This document shows, piece by piece, positions 1-11,501 of a stretch of 64,000 nt of DNA. Every line of letters begins with the position of its first letter. Position 1 is the stretch's first letter. The notes beneath the pieces were generated by a model that searched no databases, was not told where the DNA came from, and saw nothing but the letters and a program-made list of their open reading frames with translations. The stretch lies in NCBI GenBank assembly GCA_013399695.1, contig VXAU01001354.1, forward strand, positions 1,341,142-1,405,141, given 5' to 3'. A program made the position numbers and the translations under genes. The stretch comes from Formicarius rufipectus. Its lineage: Eukaryota > Chordata > Aves > Passeriformes > Formicariidae.

Positions 1-875
1 TCCACCTTTTTAACCACATCAAGCAATTTCACGTGAAGTAGTGTTAATTCAGAGGGGTTAAAACATTTCAATATTTAGAGCAACTGCCAAGACAACAGTT
101 CCCAAAACCATTCATTTAGTGGAATTGAACTGGGTTTAGCCACGTTGTAGATTATTAGGAAATGCACACAGCTCAAAAAAGGCTTCAGATAGTACACAGA
201 GAGAGAAGGGGACATGGCAAAGAAATTTCATAGACCTCTTTTGTGACCTTAAATGCATTCATCATATATATTCTCAGTTTTTAGTGCTGTGATATTTTTT
301 GGTTGTTGAAAGGGAAGGGCATATCTACTCCATGCCCTCTGCTTTGGTTTTAGGGTAAAGTTGCCATTATGATTGTAAGTTCATCCGAAAAAAAAGAAAT
401 GGTCATGCTTATGAATGAAGAACAGTTCTTTGTCCCTCAAAGAACCAACTCCACAAATACATAATTCCCCTTCACTGATGTGCAGCTGTAGCAGTTATAT
501 TAATTCTTGTGGCACAATCAAGTAATAATACTGACACTCTATCAGGCGTTGTTACTGGCATGTTTCCTCATTTTTTGAGATGTTTCTGCTACCTGGTTTT
601 ACAGATCTGTCTCAACACTCAGCTCATGTCTGCTGAAGTTAGAAATGAAACTTTTAACAACCAGAACCAAAGTGATATGACACTGCAGAACGTGTCACTG
701 TGCTACATAAATTGCTACCATTATTGCACCACAATGTGTTTAGCAGCCAAAGGAAGGTTCGCATCGGGGACCTTGAAAATACACCTTACTGATATTGCTT
801 ATATGGGTATGTATTTGTCCTTTATTAAATGTTCTGGCCAGAATCAGTTATTTTACTTTTAACTTCCTCCAACAG
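1..875 (+). other. QPCT: QPCT intron upstream of the first visible exon
   Basis: AT-rich sequence with no exon that I can recognise. It ends in a pyrimidine-rich stretch and an AG at 874-875, the acceptor for the first QPCT exon in the window. The earlier QPCT exons (signal peptide and the first zinc-ligand aspartate region) should lie left of position 1. A 117-codon open frame at 509-862 matches nothing I know and looks like chance. Confidence 0.6.
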
Positions 876-3800
876 ACCAGCTCAACTTCAAGACCAGACC
901 TTTCACTTCAACTCATTTTTTTTGATGGTGAAGAAGCCTTTGTCCGGTGGTCCCCTTCTGATTCCCTCTATGGATCTAAACATTTAGCTCAAAAAATGGT
1001 ATCTACTCCACATCCACCTGGTTCAACCACAAATCAGCTGCAGGGCATAGTAAGTGGCTTTCACCTCCTTAATGAGTAATAGTGAACTGCATTTTTAAAA
1101 ATATTTCATTTATAAGTAATTGGCCAAATTTCCAAGAAACCATGAACCCCACCAAAATTAAAGGAAGAAGCAAGCTTGTAGTATGAGATATGGTAAAAAA
1201 AGAGAGCTGGCAAGAGCTCTTCAGCGGAATCTGCTTAGACCTGCCATGCAGGCAGGTCATAGAAAAATCAAAATACACAAATTTATTAGAATGTAAACTG
1301 GGATACCCACCTTCTTCAGTAAAGATAAATCAGAGTGATAAGAGCACAGACATAGTATTGGTCTATGACCAAATCTCCCCTAGCTCAGCACTAAGTTACA
1401 GCAATCTCTGTTTCCCTTCGATTCCTACTAACATTCTGGCTCTCTGTTCCTTTCTACTTTCCCTACTCACTGCTGAGGCGTTTCTCATCTGTCACTGCTT
1501 CTTGTGACTCATGTCTTTCCCTTGACAGACTTTGTTGTTCTCAGGGGAAGAAGCAATTTCCTCTTCTTTTTCCCCACCTACCATAGTTTTTCTTTTAAAG
1601 GGATATAACACAAAAACTGCAAACAAAGCAGTGCAGCCTTCTTCAGCTGGAGGAACACAGAAAAAGCCTACTTTTTCCCTCCTTGGAAAGTCAGCAAAAT
1701 GTATCAGATTGGAATCAGGTTCTGCTAGTGAATTCTGCACAGGCACCATGGTAGAAAAGCCAGATGTTTGGTCAGAGCTAGCAAAGACATGGTCATGACC
1801 TATCCAGGAACCAAGAGGTTTCATTGCTGCTGCTGGTGTTGTAGTAGAGTTCTGTATTAAATATTCTTTCTTCTGTAGGACCTGCTGGTACTACTGGATT
1901 TAATTGGTGCACCAAACCCAGTCTTTCCCAATTATTTTCCAAACACTACTCGATGGTTTCAGAGGCTTCAAGCAATTGGTAAGTAGAGGGTATGGGCTTT
2001 GGATGAATTTCAAAATGTACTGTGTAGTTTCTGAGTGTATTAAGTCCTGTAAATAAGATTTTTAGATTAATTTTCTGGTTCACAGTAATAATATTTATTA
2101 GTGTACGCATTAAATTTGGTTCACTTTAAACCTATATAAAGTTTTTGATATTTAATTAATGAAACAACTGAGGAAAACTTCCAGACACTTGGAAGCCACA
2201 AAACAGATTCTATTACTGATTGTCACTGTGACTCTTGGGAACTGTTTCACCTCTGTGTTTTAGTTCTCACTTCTGCAAAATGATGGTAGTAGCACCAATC
2301 CCGAGGCCTTCTAAGTGTGAAACAAACAGAAAAGACAGTCACAAACTCCTTTTCCTTCTTTGATGGAAAATCTTCTACGTGAGAGGAAAAATAATTCAAA
2401 TAAAGTTCAAACGTGTCCTTGTGCATTACAGAACAAAAGCTACACAACATGAATCTGCTGAAGAATCACCTTGTTAAAGCACAGTATTTCCAAAGTACTT
2501 TACATCGAGGCTTGGTTGAAGATGACCACATTCCATTTTTATTAAGAGGTACTGGAAGTTCTTATATTTTAAAGTATATGTTCAGTAAGAAGTGCATCAT
2601 TTAGTGAATAAGCAAGTGCATATGATCCTGTTTTTCAAGCTTATTTGCCCCAACTTGAGGCTTCTGAATCCAACTTTACAGCTTTGAAAAACATACCAGA
2701 ACAAAAGCAGCAATGAAACATACCGATCATTTTTTTGCAGGAGCACAGTTCCAATGGCACAGAGATAATGGAAATTTCTGTCAGCAGTAGTGTCCTACAA
2801 TGATAAGTGACCCTGGTCCAGTGGGATATCACTACATACCACACTAGTCAGCTAGTTATTATTTCTAGGAGAAGTGAAACTCATGAGTTAGGTCCTCAAA
2901 GGCTACAAAAGTCTCTAAAGATCCCTTGTCAAACTTGCAGTAATGCAATTACTTGTTTAAATTTGAAGACATTGACTCCTGCAAAACCTCACATATTCCA
3001 ATTAGATATCCTCATTCCCTAAAAAGAATGGAGACTTCACAATTGTCATCTTGAGGATGGGAAAAGTGCAGAGTAGTCCACAGAAATATCAAAGGACACA
3101 ATATGTCTGAAATCCCTTCTGGAGTTAAGCACATACCTGAAACTGTAATCTCCTATCTAAGCATTTTCTCCTGGCAGACATCTAGGCCAGAGCCTCTGGC
3201 TTTGCGTACCTTCTTTTCCTTTGGGATGTAACCAAAGAGAAAGCAGTTGTAGTACTGCTTCCAACTTGTCAAGCTACAGGTCAACAATTAAAGCACTTGT
3301 CCAAGTTTGAGATGTCGATTTGATGTCCTTTTTAGTTCATGCACTCAGCAAAGCATCTTCAAAACTAAGATGGGGCAAATAAGGGTAGTAGGCTAGTGAA
3401 CTCTTCTGATTGAAGTTTTCTACTGTACAGCAAGGACTGCAAGAGTCAAATTGCTAGAGGATTAACCAGAAAGGAATGCAACACTAGTTCAATGAAGAGG
3501 GTGTCTCCCTAGGACAGGAGGGAGGTACCTTCACATCCAGCCCCTAATTTTGCCATTGCTTATTGTCTGTCAACTACTGAGGAATGTAAAATGTGCACAC
3601 AGGTCTGGAAGCAGGCAAAAGGGCAGCTACACATCTCCACTTCTAAGAAAGTGCTCTCTTCACTGAGCTGTGCGTACTCTCTCCTGCTCAATGGCTCTTC
3701 AACTCCTCAAGTCTAATTTTTCACACCAAGGCAGGGCCCAGGTCCAACAAATCTTATACAGCCATCATATGCGTGTCCAGGGATATAAAAAAATCCTACA

Positions 3801-4752
3801 TGTGAGAAGTTGATAAGGGAAAACAAAATCTTTTCTAATAACACATCAACTAGTGAAGAAAATGTATTCCTTTAGGGGTACATAGCTAAAAAATGAGAGA
3901 GGAAAAGCAGTAAAATAGGAAAGAGATTGGAGAAAGAAAGAATGCTCCCTCACCAAAAGCAATCAGGAAACAGAAGTCTGACAATTCTTCTATCTCTAAG
4001 TTGCAGTATATATAGGTGACTTGATGCATATATATATATATATGTATTATGTATGCAGTGATACAATTTTTCCAAGTGGAATTTCCTTTATCTGAGGATA
4101 ACAGTGGTTCTATTTTACAGAGCAAAAATAAGAGGCCCTACTTTATCATTTGTGGAGAACTAAAAAACTGCTTCAAAAATACTCAATCTTAACACTGTCC
4201 CAAGAACATGGTAATCAGTTTTCAGTTTGAGGAGCTGCAATCATTTTTCTGTCCTTCTGTAGCTCCTAACTATGGAGCTACAGATGCAAACAATACAAAG
4301 AATCTAAAAAAAACCAAACAGACAAAAAAACCCCATCAAGTAGCTATAGGTGCCTTAAAAATAAAAGGTGGGGAAAATCACTCAAAGAAAAGGAGGGTAG
4401 CAATTTTAAGAAGCACACACTTTAATAATGGGGTGCAGTCATAAGCTTCAAAATAAGAGAAGGTAAAAGGAAGCTGCAGTGATACACCCTATAAAGCAAG
4501 GTTATTAAATAATTACCTGACTGTATTGCTAAATGGCAACATATCCACTGGCTTAACAGAACATCTCCAATATTTCTCCTCCAAAATTCACTTTCCTTTC
4601 TTACAGGGGTTCCAGTCCTACATCTGATTCCATCCCCTTTTCCTGCCGTATGGCATACCATGGAGGACACAGAAGAAAATCTTGACAAAACCACTATTGA
4701 CAATCTGAACAAAATCCTGCAAGTGTTTGTACTGGAATATCTCAACCTGTGA
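876..4752 (+). CDS. QPCT: Glutaminyl-peptide cyclotransferase, C-terminal exons (5'-partial)
   Basis: Glutaminyl cyclase is a secreted, zinc-dependent enzyme with an M28-aminopeptidase-like fold. It converts N-terminal glutamine or glutamate of peptides to pyroglutamate. Four coding exons are visible: 876-1049, 1879-1978, 2432-2548 and 4607-4752 (stop TGA 4750-4752). All have GT donors and AG acceptors, and the phases join without a break. Exon one carries FFDGEEAF, which in the human enzyme holds the catalytic Glu and a zinc-ligand Glu. Exon two has LLDLIGAPNP with a catalytic-site Asp. Exon three has EDDHIPF with the second conserved Asp. The last exon has VWHTM with the zinc-ligand His, and ends in VLEYLNL, very close to the human C-terminus. 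All active-site residues in this half are kept, so the gene looks functional. QPCTL, the Golgi paralogue, is the alternative, but the C-terminus and linker fit QPCT better. The N-terminal half, with another zinc ligand, lies outside the window. Confidence 0.95.
1050..1878 (+). other. QPCT: QPCT intron between the first and second visible exons
   Basis: 829 bases with donor gtaagt at 1050 and acceptor ttctgtag at 1871-1878. It contains a perfect 8-bp inverted repeat with a 5-base loop at 1238-1258. No repeat family is recognised. Confidence 0.7.
1979..2431 (+). other. QPCT: QPCT intron between the second and third visible exons
   Basis: 453 AT-rich bases with donor gtaagt at 1979 and acceptor attacag ending at 2431. 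The codon for Glu is split across this intron (g|aa). Nothing else is seen in it. Confidence 0.7.
2549..4606 (+). other. QPCT: Last QPCT intron
   Basis: 2,058 bases between the third visible exon and the terminal exon, with donor gtactg and acceptor cttacag. It holds a short (AT)n run at 4028-4043. No CR1 or LTR sequence is recognised. Confidence 0.7.
4028..4043. repeat. (AT)8 microsatellite
   Basis: Sixteen bases of alternating A and T in the last QPCT intron, read directly from the sequence. Confidence 0.85.
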
Positions 4753-4982
4753 TACACAAAATGTCAACTAATTGTACTCCATTCTAAATACCATTTGCCC
4801 ACCTTCATATTTGCTGTTTAATTGAACTGGAGAGCACTAAAGTGAAGAAAAATATGATAGCTCTTGCTAGACTGATTATTGGTTCAGCTGTTCCTGGCCC
4901 AATGTTCCCTGTAGCCAAATCAGATAGCACTAAGAACTAGAATTTGATCTAGCCATATCTTAATGTCTTACCTCTGAATAAT

Positions 4983-4988
4983 AATAAA
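4983..4988 (+). terminator. Candidate poly(A) signal for QPCT
   Basis: AATAAA, 231 bases after the QPCT stop codon and directly before an (AACC)n repeat. Another AATAAA lies at 5986-5991. Which, if either, is used cannot be told from sequence; the A-rich surroundings also make chance hits likely. Confidence 0.35.
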
Positions 4989-5119
4989 CCAACCAACCAA
5001 CCAACCAACCAAACAAAAATAAAAGAAAAAAGAAAAACAAAGACAAAAACAAACAAAANNNNNNNNNNNNNNNNNNNNNNNNNNNNNNNNNNNNNNNNNN
5101 NNNNNNNNNNNNNNNNNNN

Positions 5120-5194
<75 letters not shown>

Positions 5195-5233
5195 AAAAAA
5201 AACCAAAAACCAAACAAAAACCAAACAAAACAC
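4987..5233. repeat. (AACC)n and A-rich low-complexity tract
   Basis: Starts with about six AACC units, passes into AAAAC-type sequence, is broken by the N gap, continues as a 74-base pure A run (5120-5193), then CAAAA/CCAAA-type sequence. It is low-complexity and of uncertain length. Three overlapping open frames of poly-Phe on the other strand are artefacts of this tract. Confidence 0.9.
5059..5119. other. Assembly gap (61 N)
   Basis: 61 consecutive N bases inside the A-rich tract. This is the only multi-base gap in the window. The link between QPCT on the left and SLC30A6/SPAST on the right depends on this join. Confidence 0.98.
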
Positions 5234-8200
5234 ATGTTTTCCAACATTGTTACCACTGGTTTTTGTCACATATTATGATCCCAGGAAGGAATGCCTCCCA
5301 GCTTCAGTGTTGGATACAGTTTTTACAAGGTGTGACCAACTTTTGCAGTGTTCAGCAATAGAAATTTATGCCATATTATCAAAAGGGGCACTAAAAGATC
5401 ACACTAAAAGAGATTTCTACTTCGGGTTGAACTAAACCACCTCGTCCTGAAATGAGATGTGATTTTTAATCCTCTCTGCTCCCTCCCTTCCCCTACAAAG
5501 AGCGCTGCAAGGGCTCTTCTCTGCCAACACCAGGCCACTAGGAAGCCCAGATTCAGTTTTCTCCCTGTTGTTTGTTGGATACTTTTTGATGGAGAAGGGT
5601 GGTGAGGAGTGAGGCTAACAGGAAGGTACCTGGGGGTTTCCACTGTGCTTTGATTGCAACACAGGAAATATAAACAGAAGATCAGGTGGTGTGTGGGAAC
5701 ACCACCCCAACACACACCACTCAATCACATGAGAATCACTCACAATTTGACCCAAAAAAACCCCAAAACCCCACCCACCTGCTGTTTTTAATACAGACCA
5801 CTACAGAAATAATCACACTAGGAATGTGATCACTTTGGAAACTAATGTTTTACCTAAATACCGTTTTAAAGGCAAAGTGCTATCAAAAATAAAATCAGTC
5901 AGAAGCAAAACGGCAGTTTAGGCACCAAAAAGATACTCAGCAATTTAGCAACCCTGTGTTTTTACATTTGGTACTGGAATTATTCAATAAATTTCATGTA
6001 ACACTGGCAAAAAGCAAGCCTGAAAAGAGATCAGTGGAAAGCAGAACAGTATTCAAAAGCTACTGACAGAATTATGGTTTCCACTGGTGAGGGGGAGAAA
6101 AAAAAAAAGGCATTTGAAGACAAAAATAAAAATATCAAGCTGGTAGAAGGTGAACTTAAACAAGTCAGTATTTTACTGCTCTGAACTTCTTCCCTTACGA
6201 AAGTTCTATCCTCAGCAAAGAGATTTAAAAAGAAGCTAAGCCATAGGGACTTAGTTCAGCATGACAGATTTGGCCTGTATTTTACCATTTTCCTAAAGCA
6301 AACCTGTTTCTAAGCATAAGACAACATTTACATTCATATTTTGGAAAGTTGTAACAGAAATATGTAGTCACAGCAATGAAAATTTGTAAAATTTTACTAT
6401 TACAGGATAGCCTGAAAATTGAATTTGATTTGATTTTGGTTGCTCAAAATGAAACAAAAGCATTTTGTTTTCCCCTCACTTTAACATTTGTGCAAAATGT
6501 TTGTTTTGTATGCAACTTCTGAAATAGAATACAATGAAAATTCTGAAAAATTGGACAGATGTGTTTATTTTCACAGATTACTGTACATCTGTGTAAATAT
6601 ATCAAAGCTATTTGAACTCTTTGCAATCATTCTCCTCTACTTCAGCCCATGGGAAAATAGTCTAAAAATCTAAATGAAATCTTCTGAAGTTTGAATACTC
6701 TGAACAGTATAAGGCACCTTCTGCACCCTCCCAAGTGGCAAAAAAGGTAACAGAATGCCTGCATACAGAAATATTGAACATGAGTTTGTGTGGCTCATTT
6801 ATTTCGGTGAACTCTTTCAACACTACATACTTGGCAGGGCCTCTGGAAAATGCAGTACACATTTGCAGTGTGCAGTGCTGCTCTGCTGCTTCAAGAATTT
6901 CAGAGTTACTTTAAAATAGGTTTCATTATGAAATGTTGGATCAGAGGGTTATTATAGCTGGGGAAAGCCTGTATTTTTAAAAATCTCCATTAAAACTTAG
7001 TTGAAATCATAATTTAACCAGGTAGTACACCAAATCTCTGGCACATCCATTTTGTCAGCAGCTCTTCACTTCCTGAGCATGCAGCTCTCTTGAGTTATGT
7101 TTACTCAGTTCAAGGAAGTGAGATACAGTTTGGTACAATATGATTCAATGTTTCTCAAAATGTGAAGAAAAGGGGAAAAGGTTTCCTTTTTTTTTACCCC
7201 CTGGAATTGGGGTTGGGTTTTTCGGTACAGGAAAAAAGGGTCGTCATCTAACTGGACTGAAGCCCTGGAAAGGTTTACTTAAAGAGAGGAGGGTCATTAT
7301 CTTAATAACTTATATGGTCTGTCATTCATTTAAAAAAGAATTGTTGGAAGGAAAATTTACATCAACCCAGTAACCATGTGAACCCAAGAAGCTAAGCTCA
7401 CATTAGCACAAGAACCCGAGGTAGTTAGTAAAGCAAAGACATGGTGCAAGGTGGGTTCTTGTGGCTACTAAGGCAGGGGAGAACAAGCAGGGAAAGTTAA
7501 AGCCATCTGATATAATAACCAGAAAACAAAAAATTCAAATGAAAAGACCAGGACTGGTATCTCTTCTACTGTCAGTTTCCACACTGAATATGATTAAGTA
7601 TGCTGATCCATAGGGTCTGGACAAACACAGCACAGATAATCAATTCAGAATTCAGACAGAACCTTTATATTGAAGAACCTGTCCCTGCACAGCTTCTCTG
7701 TCCGTGCTGGATGGTGGCAGCAAGGGGCAGAAATCAATAGAGGGACTTGAACTAATCTAATGAGCAGAATTGCTGCACAGGTTCTTTCCTTGCATAGGAT
7801 TTGTCACATCTTAAATGTGGGGAAGGGAATAAAAACCACCCATCTACCACCCACAAGAGGCTGTCACTGCCTTTGTCCTCTCAAAGGTGTATGTGGTTAT
7901 CACCTGCATAAAGGAAATGCAGAACAGGATGAAGTCAAGAGCCAACACTCAACATGTGAAGTTGCAAAAACAACAGTATTTTTAGTTATTTGTACTGTAA
8001 TAGGTGCTCTGGCTCTTTTGGTACCAGGACAATGCAGTTCTTCAAAAGAATCTTAAGTCTAAACAACGGTACATGCCCCTCAAACTCTCTAAAGCTTGAT
8101 GCATTTACCTGCAAGTGAAGTTTTCACATTCAATCACAGTTGGAAAACTTAAGGGAACAATGACGCCAAATCCTCTGGTAGATAGAAATGACAGCAAGTA

Positions 8201-9438
8201 CCAGTCCTCTTTTCTCCCTAGCTGGGGCAGCATTCCTATTATTAGGAATGAAGATGATATAAAGCAGCAATTCTTATTTAATACATAGCAAATAAACATT
8301 TAGATTGTGACCACCTGACAGCAAAATACAGTTAGAAAAGACAAAATGCAGTAAAAATACTTTCTGTAGAATTATTTTGAGGACACAGTCAATATAGGTA
8401 GCAAACCCATCAAAACAGTTCTGATGTTTGACACATCTGCTCATTGAGACTGATGTTATCACCTGAGCATATCACTTAGGCAATCAGTATACATAAAAAG
8501 GTAACTATAAAATCTTGTACACAAATTACCACTTTTTCCTTGTCATTTAAGAATTACACTGATTTTATTTTCCTTGTATAAAAGGAGACATTATACTCTG
8601 TGCTGGTTTAACAAATAATATATGCATAACAACAAAGCAGCTAAAAAGCTGTCCTAACCTCTAAAAGAATCTTTATCATCTGCACATGTGATACATACTG
8701 TAAACAATCACTCCAAAAAATATTTTTGTTAAAGTGATTATATTGCACTCAGAATTCTGGGATTCTCATTCTTCCTTCTCGTTTTAAATCAAAGATCAGC
8801 TTCACTTTTAAATGAAATGGAGCTTTAATTTTCTACAAAAAACAAGTAGGCATGCAATCAATATAATACAAAGTATTGAAAATGTCAGAAAAAGGGTGTG
8901 AGTTTGGTAAGAAACTGGAGTAAAGAACAATTCTCAAACAGTCTGCACAAGAGTAGTATATTGTAAACATTCTGCTGGCTGTAAGGTGTTGCAGATGCTG
9001 TAGAAAGTGCAGTCTAGTTCAGCACCCAACAGGTACAGAGAATCTGTTCAATTGTTCTGTACTTCAGTGCATTTCCATGCAGCAATGACAAGTGTAATAG
9101 ACTACATAGAAAGGCAGGGTAATGAAACAGTTAACACCAATCTCACACACAGAGCCAATTGTCATACATTCTTTCTAATCTTTAAATACAAGTTTTCCAG
9201 GTCTTTACATTTTCTAAAACAGCAATGGAACTGTCACTCTTGCTGCAAATGAAGTACAGAATTAGATTCCCTACATGTAACTTACATGGACTGTATCCCA
9301 GTGGCAGTCTGGATATCACCTTCAGCCTAAAATATCCCCACAAGATACCATAATGCAGAATGTCACCTTGCTTTTACAAGAGTTTGCAAGAATGATGCCC
9401 TCCTCCAATGCACTGAGTGAAGAAACACAGGTAATGGA

Positions 9439-9462
9439 GGGGGAGGGGCAAAGGGGGGAGGG
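9439..9462 (+). other. Canonical G-quadruplex motif
   Basis: Four G runs of 5, 4, 6 and 3 bases with loops of 1, 4 and 1 bases on the + strand, so the pattern G3+N1-7 is satisfied. It lies about 1.5 kb past the SLC30A6 stop codon, in its C-rich sense if transcribed that far. Confidence 0.6.
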
Positions 9463-10289
9463 AAGAAGAATGCAGAGTTCTTATGCAGAAAAATCCTCAG
9501 CCAGTGTGAAGAGGCCACAGATCTTTAAAATACAAAAGAAGGCTGTTTTCTCCACTCAGTTCTACAAGAGAAAGATTTCTCTATCAAAGCCATTATCTCC
9601 AGGTAACATAAAATCTTTGGAGTCCCTGAGACACTACAGCTCCATGCAACCACCTTGGACAAATGGAGAGACCACTTAGTATACAGATGAACAAGGTGGA
9701 AGCCAATAATATAGCACCCTGAGTTGCAAGTGAAACAATAGAAATGGGTAACCTATTCCCCAACAGCCAAGAGATGCAGAAGAATGTGCAGAGGAGCAAT
9801 TTTAAGATAGACACAACACAGGAGAGCGGACAAAAAACTCAAGTATTTCTACAAGGCCTTTCCCTGCTGTCAAAGCGATGAGGAAAAAGATAGCAGTTAG
9901 AGGAAAGAGCTCTCTGAGAAAGGTCCTGAAGAAATATGGCCACCCAGATGTAGAGCAAAACAGCAATGCAAAAGCAGAGACAAGTTAGGTGGTCTTGTTC
10001 CAAGTATTGACCCAAAGGTGAAGCTCTCCAGCAATGACTAAGAACTGTCAGCGATCACTGACCTGTACTCTGGATATAAACCAGGAATATAAACAGATAG
10101 TTTTTCCCCTTGAAACTACAGAAAAAATACAAAGAGGAAAAACACAAAATCACAATCAAATCACAGAATACTTTCCATAGACAAAAATGAAATACTGGCT
10201 TCAGAAACAATACACTCATCTGCTCTGTTTCCTAAATAGGGTTCATTGTAAAAAAGAGGTGCTTGTAAAATATTTAAAGTTTTAGACAT

Positions 10290-10295
10290 TTTATT
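10290..10295 (-). terminator. Candidate poly(A) signal for SLC30A6
   Basis: AATAAA on the - strand, about 710 bases past the SLC30A6 stop codon. A second AATAAA overlaps the stop codon itself (11000-11005) and is less likely to be used. No transcript evidence is available. Confidence 0.3.
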
Positions 10296-11003
10296 TCCCA
10301 GTATATTGCTAAAAAATTTTGCAGTTAAACCAAAAAGGAAAAAGAAATATCAGAGATGAATATGGAATACTTACAACTAGAAAATGGTTGCTGAGCCATC
10401 AGAATTTCTATAAAAGCAACAATAAAAATGTAAAAACATGATCTCACAAAATTAATTATAATCTGAAATACCAGATTGTGTTCACAATGGCCACCATATG
10501 AATATTGATGGATTTTTGCAACCAAAAACTAATTGTGACTTTGCCAAAAGCTGGCTTAATACACTAATCAAAACATCTCTGAAAACTGGGACTTGCATTT
10601 CTGGTTTTTTTTTTTTTACATATTTTCTCAGCTATTCAGCATTCAGTAAGCAATTCTTACTAGAAAAAAAATGCTACCTGGTCACAATTTCACTTTGTTA
10701 TGGAGTTGTGCTATGTCTCAATACATTCTTGGATAGATGAAAAATAGTGGATAAAAATATGAGTAGAAACAGACACCCTATAAAAACTACTTGTAAAGTA
10801 CTGTAAGTCTGGAAAATATCTGTGGCATTACACAGGCTACTGCTGATGCAAAGAAAAAAGTTGCAATTTAACCATTTCATGAACATGAACAATGCACTTG
10901 TTCCCAGCCATTTAGAATGATCTGACATTCCAAATGTTTATAAAAAATTGGGTAATAAAAGAATTAAGTCAATACCCTTAAGTACAATAAATAATGGTGT
11001 TTA

Positions 11004-11501
11004 TTATGGTCGGGGCTGACCACGAGCATTTGTTCCATATCTGCTTGGGACATTTGTAAAACCAGTCCTGAAGCCTTGAGCTGCTCCCATCCCTGGTATT
11101 CCAAGTCCTTGATTGAGTACACTGCTGTAGGGTGCAGATCCATGATTAAAGCCCAATCCATAGGGCTTTGTCTGAGTGTTTACAAGGATGACTGGACTCA
11201 TATTTTTGCCTGGTGTGTTAAAAGAAAATTCTGGTGGTGGGCTGCTGGGCTTAGCTGGAGTGGACGTAACAGGGTTCAAACTATCAGCAGCTTTCAAAGA
11301 TGGCATTGGAATAACATGATGATCCGAAAGGTTCAGAATATTGTTTGCAATAGGCACAGATGATAAGGTAGGTCTGATCCAGTCATCTTTGAAAATCTGA
11401 ACAGTCAAAGTAGAGACCAGTGTGTATAATCTGTTAGTGACATGGGCAAGTACCATTTGTTCATTTGCATCTCTCCGAATTCGGACATGTACTGATCCAG
11501 C
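11004..11501 (-). CDS. SLC30A6: SLC30A6 terminal coding exon
   Basis: The largest SLC30A6 coding exon (165 codons plus stop TAA). It begins AGSVHVRIRRDANEQMV, the end of the cytoplasmic CDF domain, then runs into the Ser/Pro-rich tail specific to ZnT6 (STPAKPSSPPPEF, SSVLNQGLGIPGMGA, GTNARGQPRP). An open frame starting at the internal Met (11456) is only part of this exon, not a separate gene. Confidence 0.97.
   Translation of the reverse strand, partial: AGSVHVRIRRDANEQMVLAHVTNRLYTLVSTLTVQIFKDDWIRPTLSSVPIANNILNLSDHHVIPMPSLKAADSLNPVTSTPAKPSSPPPEFSFNTPGKNMSPVILVNTQTKPYGLGFNHGSAPYSSVLNQGLGIPGMGAAQGFRTGFTNVPSRYGTNARGQPRP

Larger units (their letters stand above)
4753..11003. other. QPCT 3'UTR, intergenic DNA and SLC30A6 3'UTR
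   Basis: About 6.2 kb between two convergent genes. The left end should hold the QPCT 3'UTR and the right end the SLC30A6 3'UTR, but neither cleavage site can be fixed from sequence alone. Recognisable items are an AACC/A-rich repeat with an assembly gap, candidate poly(A) hexamers on both strands, a G-quadruplex motif near 9.45 kb and a perfect 8-bp hairpin at 8231-8250. I see no exon and no known transposon; the open frames here are short and match nothing. Confidence 0.6.

Noticed and set aside
4949..5269. Poly-Phe open frames across the N gap
   Set aside because: Translation of a poly(A)/T tract and N bases.
8231..8250. Perfect 8-bp inverted repeat with AT-rich loop
   Set aside because: Short AT-rich hairpins are expected by chance in sequence of this length.
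11076..11363. 95-codon + strand open frame over the last SLC30A6 exon
   Set aside because: Shadow of the real coding frame on the opposite strand.
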